Shown one piece after another: positions 17,783 to 22,389 of a DNA stretch of 22,389 nucleotides. The translations under genes and the position numbers were made by a program. The notes below the pieces were generated by a model that searched no databases, had not been told where the DNA came from, and saw only the letters and a list, made by a program, of their open reading frames with translations. The DNA comes from Hofstenia miamia (lineage: Eukaryota; Xenacoelomorpha; Acoela). The stretch's first letter is position 1, and every line of letters begins with the position of its first letter. Location of the stretch: NCBI GenBank assembly GCA_004352715.1, contig SCFE01000002.1, forward strand, positions 4,105,231 to 4,127,619, given 5' to 3'.

Positions 17783-18783
17783 ATGATTTCATTCGAGGCA
17801 GTTGGTTGTGAGCTCCGCTCGGCTCTGAAAAGCATCGTTGACGCGAATAGCAATTGTAATGATACGCATAGCAAACTAGTAGCGCCATTTCTAGCGCTCA
17901 GCAAAGAAGAACTGCTATCGCTGCATACATTCTTCAGAGAGCACTCGAACATGTTTACAACGTCATCCAAATCTACGCATTCACACGAATCACAACATCC
18001 GGAAAAAACATTTAGTAATCCGACCACATCCTGTAGCTCGGCTTGCCCTCCTAGGAAGCCGCGTAAGATTAAAACAGGTGCAAAAATTTTTTAGTGTTAG
18101 GTAGCTCTATGTTTAGGAAATTGCGATCGAAGTCACAGTTCACTCATATCCAGGAGCATGCATTTCTGAATTACAACACATGCTTCGATTGTCTTTGTAC
18201 AAATCGGACGAAACGACATACTAAAGAATCCAGAAAAATTACGAAGCTAAGTTTTCGAGCCTTATTAAAGTTATTAGGCACAAGTTTAATCCTACAAGAC
18301 TTTTCTTCAGCGAACTTCCTCCTTTCTGCAATAGAGTAACTACGAAATAGTGAACAAAATTATTTTTAACTTGTCTCAAAAATTAAACTTCTCAGTATTT
18401 AAGCTATTCCCAAATTTTTGTTTAGATTCTAAGGTCGTCAATAGCAATATACTATCAAAAGACGGAATCCATTTTTCACATAACGGAATGTCAAAATTCG
18501 TACTTACTCACAAATCGCTCAAACCGCCAAAGACTGCGGTCTACGAAAGCTTCGCCTCTCGTTACTTGCCACCGCGCAACCTGACGGAATGTCGAAATTC
18601 GTACTTACTCTCAAATCGCTCAAACCGCCAAAGACTGCGGTCTACGAAAGCTTCGCCTCTCGTTACTTGCCACCGCGCAACCTGTTTCATCATTCTTCCA
18701 GGGTATATCAATCATACGCCGCTGCGCTCTGTAACACCGCACCACCTTTCTACATCGATGAGGTAGACAACTTTAGATACTAA
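17783..18783 (+). pseudogene. CR1-like ORF1 (SGNH-type), broken, with internal tandem duplication
   Basis: The ATG at 17783 begins MISFEAVGCELRSALKSIVD, a helical N-terminus. A Ser/Thr/His/Pro-rich stretch and a basic RKPRKIKTG segment follow, then a stop at 18092-18094. In another frame SVLGSSMFRKL (block I, G-S-S) follows, then SLILQDFSSANFL, and from 18350 NLSQKLNFSVFKLFPNFCLD and ILSKDGIHFSHNGMSKFVL, whose D-G-I-H supplies the block V Asp and His. The tail carries KPPKTAVYESFASRYLPPRN twice because of a 101-bp tandem duplication that shifts the frame. The frame upstream of the ATG belongs to an unrelated RT fragment and is not part of this protein. Confidence 0.7.
18483..18684 (+). repeat. 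101-bp tandem duplication in ORF1
   Basis: Copies 18483-18583 and 18584-18684 differ at about two positions (TCAAAATTC/TCGAAATTC and ACTCAC/ACTCTC). The unit begins ACGGAATGTC. 101 is not a multiple of three, so the duplication changes frame. Confidence 0.9.
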
Positions 18784-19154
18784 TGCAACTCGATTAATTT
18801 CTATCTGGACTTTTTTGTACTATGGCTTTTTTAATTATGTTTTATTTATTTTATTTTGTTTTAGTACGCCCAGGCTACGGAAAAATTACTATAAACTTAA
18901 ATTTAATTTTGTTCTCAAATTAAAATTATTACTCTTTACTTTTATTTTCCTTATTTCGACTTACAAATCTAATTAGTATGATTTACTCTTACCAGTAGTT
19001 TTATTTCAATACATTTTTAACTATGTCATCCAGGCGCATGTGTACTATTAAAATCAATTTTAAAAAGTCTTTCTTTATATCTCTTATAATTTTCCTGTTA
19101 TTAGCGGTAAAAAAATTGAATACCGGCTCAGATATAGGGAATTATGTACATTTA
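18784..19154. other. inter-ORF region, no gene recognised
   Basis: AT-rich, with runs such as TTTTATTTATTTTATTTTG. It lies between the ORF1 and ORF2 remnants of the same element and probably includes its inter-ORF spacer and a degenerate ORF2 start. Confidence 0.5.
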
Positions 19155-19622
19155 AATTTTCGAATATAGGGAATTCATTTCAAGCTCTAAAAATGATTTA
19201 ATTCTCGCAGTTTCCGAAACTTGGTTAAGAAACGAAGATCTAGATAGATCATGGAACGTTAATGACATTTATGCACTATTCAGAAGGGATAGAATTTTGA
19301 ACAAAGCGTTAGGAAAATCCAAAGGTGGAGGTGTATTATTTTTAATCCCAAAGTCATATAATTACAAGATACGCAACGATATTAAGAGTAATAAGGAATC
19401 AAATTTTGATGGTTTATGGGTTGAAATTAATAATCCATTAAAAATTCATGTTTTAAAAAGGAGTTATTAAATGTTTCCTACTGTCAGCATAAGGAGTTCT
19501 CTAATTCGTTTATTCAACAACTAGAAGACGAATTATCACTTGCTTGTTCTGAAAATAAAGACTTAGTACTTTTCGGGGATTGGAACCTAAATTATTTTAA
19601 TGCTAATGACCAATGTAAAATG
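19155..19622 (+). pseudogene. ORF2: APE-type endonuclease, N-terminal part
   Basis: The sense strand reads DLILAVSETWLRNEDLDRSW (S-E-T-W-L with the catalytic Glu), then YALFRRDRILNK, KSKGGGVLFLIPKSYNYK and NFDGLWVEINNPLKIHVLK. A stop at about 19468 is bridged by a +1 shift to NVSYCQHKEFSNSFIQQLED and DLVLFGDWNLNYFN (G-D-W-N with catalytic Asp/Asn), where the gap begins. It supplies the N-terminal half that the endonuclease at 9434 lacks. One frameshift is visible. The S-D-H box would lie in the gap. Confidence 0.85.
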
Positions 19623-20622
19623 NNNNNNNNNNNNNNNNNNNNNNNNNNNNNNNNNNNNNNNNNNNNNNNNNNNNNNNNNNNNNNNNNNNNNNNNNNNNNN
19701 NNNNNNNNNNNNNNNNNNNNNNNNNNNNNNNNNNNNNNNNNNNNNNNNNNNNNNNNNNNNNNNNNNNNNNNNNNNNNNNNNNNNNNNNNNNNNNNNNNNN
19801 NNNNNNNNNNNNNNNNNNNNNNNNNNNNNNNNNNNNNNNNNNNNNNNNNNNNNNNNNNNNNNNNNNNNNNNNNNNNNNNNNNNNNNNNNNNNNNNNNNNN
19901 NNNNNNNNNNNNNNNNNNNNNNNNNNNNNNNNNNNNNNNNNNNNNNNNNNNNNNNNNNNNNNNNNNNNNNNNNNNNNNNNNNNNNNNNNNNNNNNNNNNN
20001 NNNNNNNNNNNNNNNNNNNNNNNNNNNNNNNNNNNNNNNNNNNNNNNNNNNNNNNNNNNNNNNNNNNNNNNNNNNNNNNNNNNNNNNNNNNNNNNNNNNN
20101 NNNNNNNNNNNNNNNNNNNNNNNNNNNNNNNNNNNNNNNNNNNNNNNNNNNNNNNNNNNNNNNNNNNNNNNNNNNNNNNNNNNNNNNNNNNNNNNNNNNN
20201 NNNNNNNNNNNNNNNNNNNNNNNNNNNNNNNNNNNNNNNNNNNNNNNNNNNNNNNNNNNNNNNNNNNNNNNNNNNNNNNNNNNNNNNNNNNNNNNNNNNN
20301 NNNNNNNNNNNNNNNNNNNNNNNNNNNNNNNNNNNNNNNNNNNNNNNNNNNNNNNNNNNNNNNNNNNNNNNNNNNNNNNNNNNNNNNNNNNNNNNNNNNN
20401 NNNNNNNNNNNNNNNNNNNNNNNNNNNNNNNNNNNNNNNNNNNNNNNNNNNNNNNNNNNNNNNNNNNNNNNNNNNNNNNNNNNNNNNNNNNNNNNNNNNN
20501 NNNNNNNNNNNNNNNNNNNNNNNNNNNNNNNNNNNNNNNNNNNNNNNNNNNNNNNNNNNNNNNNNNNNNNNNNNNNNNNNNNNNNNNNNNNNNNNNNNNN
20601 NNNNNNNNNNNNNNNNNNNNNN
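19623..20622. other. assembly gap (1000 N)
   Basis: Exactly 1000 N, again a placeholder length. Frames crossing it are not evidence for genes. Confidence 0.98.
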
Positions 20623-20727
20623 CATCTCTTGTGTTAACGGATTATAGTTGGAGGCTGGTGGTGGAGTTGTACATAGCTCATCAAATATATTGCCAAGTGA
20701 ACCAGATACTAATGTTTCAACAGACAT
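20623..20727 (-). CDS. candidate host-gene 5' coding exon (unidentified), continues into gap
   Basis: On the minus strand an ATG at 20727-20725 opens 35 codons: MSVETLVSGSLGNIFDELCT and then PPPASNYNPLTQEM, without a stop before the gap. I do not recognise the family. There is no signal peptide or transmembrane segment, and the piece is acidic/polar with a proline run. It is the only frame in the window with no transposon similarity that also sits directly downstream of a coherent promoter (TATA about 60 bp upstream, then CRE and CCAAT boxes). In-frame codons upstream of this ATG lack another ATG. It could be the N-terminus of a regulatory protein, but with 35 residues that is only a guess, and chance openness cannot be excluded. 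Confidence 0.4.
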
Positions 20728-20785
20728 TGCCAAAAGTGAATTTGCATAGAATAAAAATAATGATTTTATCTGATAATTTGGGTGA

Positions 20786-20960
20786 ATATATAGACCAACT
20801 TGTTTAATCAGTCAACACATTATGACGTCAGTAAAACACCCCCGCCAATATCCACGGCGTCTTAGGTCAAAGGCCACCTCTCTCGACCAATCACAAAAAA
20901 AGTGGCACGGCCTACGATCCACCTCTCGACCAATCAGAAAAAAGTGGCACGGGGTACGAG
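20786..20960 (-). promoter_or_regulatory. putative promoter: TATA, CRE, CCAAT boxes, tandem repeat
   Basis: In minus-strand order going upstream from the ATG at 20727 there is a TATATAT box (20786-20792), a perfect CRE TGACGTCA (20823-20830), a CCAAT box (20845-20849), an AGGTCAAAGGCCA direct repeat resembling a DR1 nuclear-receptor site (20864-20876), and two more CCAAT boxes (20887-20891, 20930-20934). All CCAAT boxes have the same orientation (CCAAT on plus). An octamer ATTTGCAT lies at 20740-20747. The region is less AT-rich than its flanks. The combination is what an NF-Y/CREB-responsive TATA promoter looks like. It is inferred from motifs only. Confidence 0.45.
20874..20960. repeat. two-copy 45/42-bp tandem repeat with CCAAT boxes
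   Basis: Copies 20874-20918 and 20919-20960 share CCACCTCT...CGACCAATCA, an A-run, GTGGCACGG and TACGA. They differ by small indels. Each carries one CCAAT box. Confidence 0.85.
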
Positions 20961-21039
20961 TCCCTTCTACTACTTAGGTCGAAGTGTAAATTGTTTGTGT
21001 AAGTCTTTCAAATATTTAAGATAAGATAAGAGAATCTTT

Positions 21040-21085
21040 ATTCAGATAAATGTTAACAATTAAATAACTGATAATTTATCTGAAT
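21040..21085 (-). repeat. perfect 12-bp inverted repeat (3' stem-loop of element 3)
   Basis: ATTCAGATAAAT at 21040-21051 pairs with ATTTATCTGAAT at 21074-21085 across a 22-base loop, within the 3' UTR of the element, immediately before its AATAAA and short-repeat tail. In several LINE clades a 3' stem-loop is the RT recognition signal. That role is inferred here. Confidence 0.7.
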
Positions 21086-21227
21086 AGCGTCTTTAAATGC
21101 ACAAAAGCAAAAACACATATATACAATTCACATAAATTACAAAAGAAATCTTGCAGGGTATGGATAAATTACTATAGAGCTATTTTAATAACGAGTTATA
21201 GTATAGTCATTGTTAGAAAATTTGTAT

Positions 21228-22389
21228 CCTAGCTATGATTTTCCAGAAGTATATTTTTGCTTAAGGAAGATTTTTAAATGCTTTTAAAAGATTTCAATTT
21301 TTCAATATTTTTAATTTCTTTAGGTAGCGAAATTCCAGGTTCGAATGGCGACATTAATGAAGGATTTCTTTAAAACGTTTTTTTTATACTTAACACATGT
21401 AAAAAGCTTTGATCTTGAATTCTGTTTATGAGTAATTCCCGGTATTTTAATCGTATTATAAGATGGTAGGTTTCTGATTAGCTTGAAGAATGTCAGAAGG
21501 GTATTCGATATAACCAGTTGTTTTGAAAAAAGAATTGACCTAGAAATGTACTGTTTGGGTTTCGATGAGTTTTTCGTTGTGATATTTAATGCCCATTTTA
21601 ATTGAATATCAAGTTTTTTACAAAGCATATCGCTTAGGTCAGTAAATAAAATGTTTGCGTAATTAAGGTGACTTATGAAGAAAGCATGGAAGAATTGAAT
21701 TATTGCACAAGGTGGTAATTGCCTAACTACTAGTGTCATACTTCTTATACCTATAGCAAATTTTCTAACTATTAAATTGATGTGAGAGTTAAATTTTCGC
21801 TTTGAATCAATAGTTACTCCTAGGTATTTGAAAGTGTCCACAATAGGAACATTAATATTATTTACATTTAAAGTCACTGCAGAAACATCGTAATTGCTTT
21901 TATTCGGCTGCAAAATACAAAATTCTGTTTTAGCTACATTAGAATTCAACTTGTGCATACAAAAGTATTTTGATAATTCGTTACAATTCAATTCTATAGA
22001 TTCCGCTGCTAGGTGCATTGATGAATTATCGCTGAAAATGCAAGTGTCATCGGCATATTGGATTAAGTTGCAATTAGTTATAGAATGCATGTCATTTCAA
22101 TAAATATTAAAAAGAAGAGGCATCCCATTGTAAACCGGTAACCATTCTGAAAAAATATCATTTAATTTAACTCTTTGGAATCTTTGATTGAGGTAACTAG
22201 TTATCAATTGCTTACTAGTATTAGAAAATCCTAAGTAAGATAGTTTTTCAATTAGAATGTTATGATTAATCGAATCAAAGGCTTTTGAAAGATCTAAACA
22301 AGCTATAGCTACAAATTTATTAGAATCAAGTGATGCTCTCCAAGTTTCAGTAGCATTTAATAGTGCATCAGTTGTTGAGAAATTTTTGC
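21228..22389 (-). pseudogene. CR1-like ORF2: RT and C-terminus, with deletion of motif B core
   Basis: The minus strand reads TWRASLDSNKFVAIACLDLS-KAFDSINHNIL (motif A, intact Asp), LITSYLNQRFQRVKLNDIFS, NGMPLLFNIY-stop-ND and QYADDTCIF (YADD at 22046-22057, intact). LNSNVAKTEFCIL, DTFKYLGVTIDSKRKFNSHI, LDIQLKWALNI and SFINVAIRTWNFA follow. After a one-base shift at about 21322 come LPKEIKNIEKLKSFKSI and KQKYTSGKS before the stop. Motif B normally reads G-V-P-Q-G-S-x-L-G-P-L-L-F; here about eight residues between NG and PLLF are missing. With the in-frame stop at about 22099 and the frameshift, the copy is inactive, though the 256-codon stretch 21320-22090 is clean and therefore fairly young. 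Confidence 0.88.

Larger units (their letters stand above)
17776..19622 (+). mobile_element. CR1/L2-like non-LTR element with ORF1 and 5' part of ORF2, cut by gap
   Basis: A full ORF1 region (17783-18783) is followed by about 370 bp of AT-rich inter-ORF DNA and an endonuclease domain (about 19155-19622) that runs into the second N gap. The start near 17776 is an abrupt junction with an RT fragment. The locally higher GC content of ORF1 (about 17780-18080 and 18480-18740) sets it apart from its AT-rich surroundings. The rest of ORF2 is presumably in or beyond the gap, or lost. Confidence 0.65.
21018..22389 (-). mobile_element. CR1-like non-LTR element 3, runs off window end
   Basis: The minus strand carries an RT (from about 22389 down), a C-terminus (to about 21228), a 3' UTR and a 3' end at about 21018-21035 with AATAAAGATTCTCTTATCTT, i.e. 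a TATCT-type short-repeat tail. A 12-bp perfect stem-loop lies just upstream of the tail. It belongs to the same subfamily as the fragments in the duplicated block at 14341-15480. It sits upstream of the candidate promoter at 20786-20960, in the same orientation. Confidence 0.8.

Noticed and set aside
19600-20807. Long frames across the second gap on both strands
   Set aside because: They are created by 1000 N. The minus-strand start at 20733 is TTG, and I use the ATG at 20727 instead.
20874-20960. ER-stress element (CCAAT-N9-CCACG) near the CCAAT boxes
   Set aside because: The spacing and the CCACG half do not match in either repeat copy.

Overview
This window is eukaryotic, almost certainly metazoan invertebrate, DNA. 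It is strongly AT-rich, has no operon-like organisation, and its coding matter is nearly all decayed transposon: CR1/L2-like non-LTR retrotransposons with an SGNH-esterase ORF1, a Penelope-like element, a THAP-domain P element, hAT-type elements and a Tc1/mariner remnant. That mix points to an animal (a cnidarian, mollusc or arthropod would fit), but I cannot name the species. Almost every reading frame is a dead transposon piece with stops or frameshifts.

Left part (1-2811): the C-terminus and one end of a Tc1/mariner transposase (minus) run into a 1000-N gap. After it comes a 5'-truncated non-LTR C-terminus (minus) that interrupts a hAT element (minus). The hAT terminus lies at 2811 and its presumed transposase start at 2085.

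Nested block (2812-6530): a Penelope-like reverse transcriptase on the minus strand is split twice. A 513-bp GC-rich nonautonomous DNA element (3226-3738, 5-bp target duplication ATTAA) and an internally deleted P element (3797-5554, 60-bp inverted repeats, GTGGTAG duplication) both sit inside it. Removing the 513-bp insert rejoins the Penelope reading frame exactly.

Middle (6531-14340): about 1.8 kb without recognisable content, then a near-complete but broken CR1/L2-like element (8363-12108; ORF1 SGNH, ORF2 endonuclease and RT) ending in an (ATT)n tail. A second, 5'-truncated relative starts directly at that tail and ends in its own (ATT)n tract. An older antisense RT remnant follows.

Right part (14341-22389): an antisense CR1-like C-terminus meets a sense RT fragment head to head. 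This stretch is present twice, 1271 bp each, as far as I can compare identical, with one N between the copies, which is most likely an assembly duplication. Sense-strand pieces of more non-LTR elements follow (C-terminus, linker/RT, ORF1 with a 101-bp tandem duplication, endonuclease) up to a second 1000-N gap. Just after that gap is the only candidate host gene: a short minus-strand 5' coding exon with a plausible promoter (TATA, a perfect CRE, three CCAAT boxes, a 45/42-bp tandem repeat). A further minus-strand non-LTR element with a 3' stem-loop and a short-repeat tail fills the remainder. I see no tRNA, rRNA or CRISPR array, and no evidence of a new defence or metabolic system. The interest lies in the layered transposon archaeology, the target-duplication evidence and the assembly artefacts.
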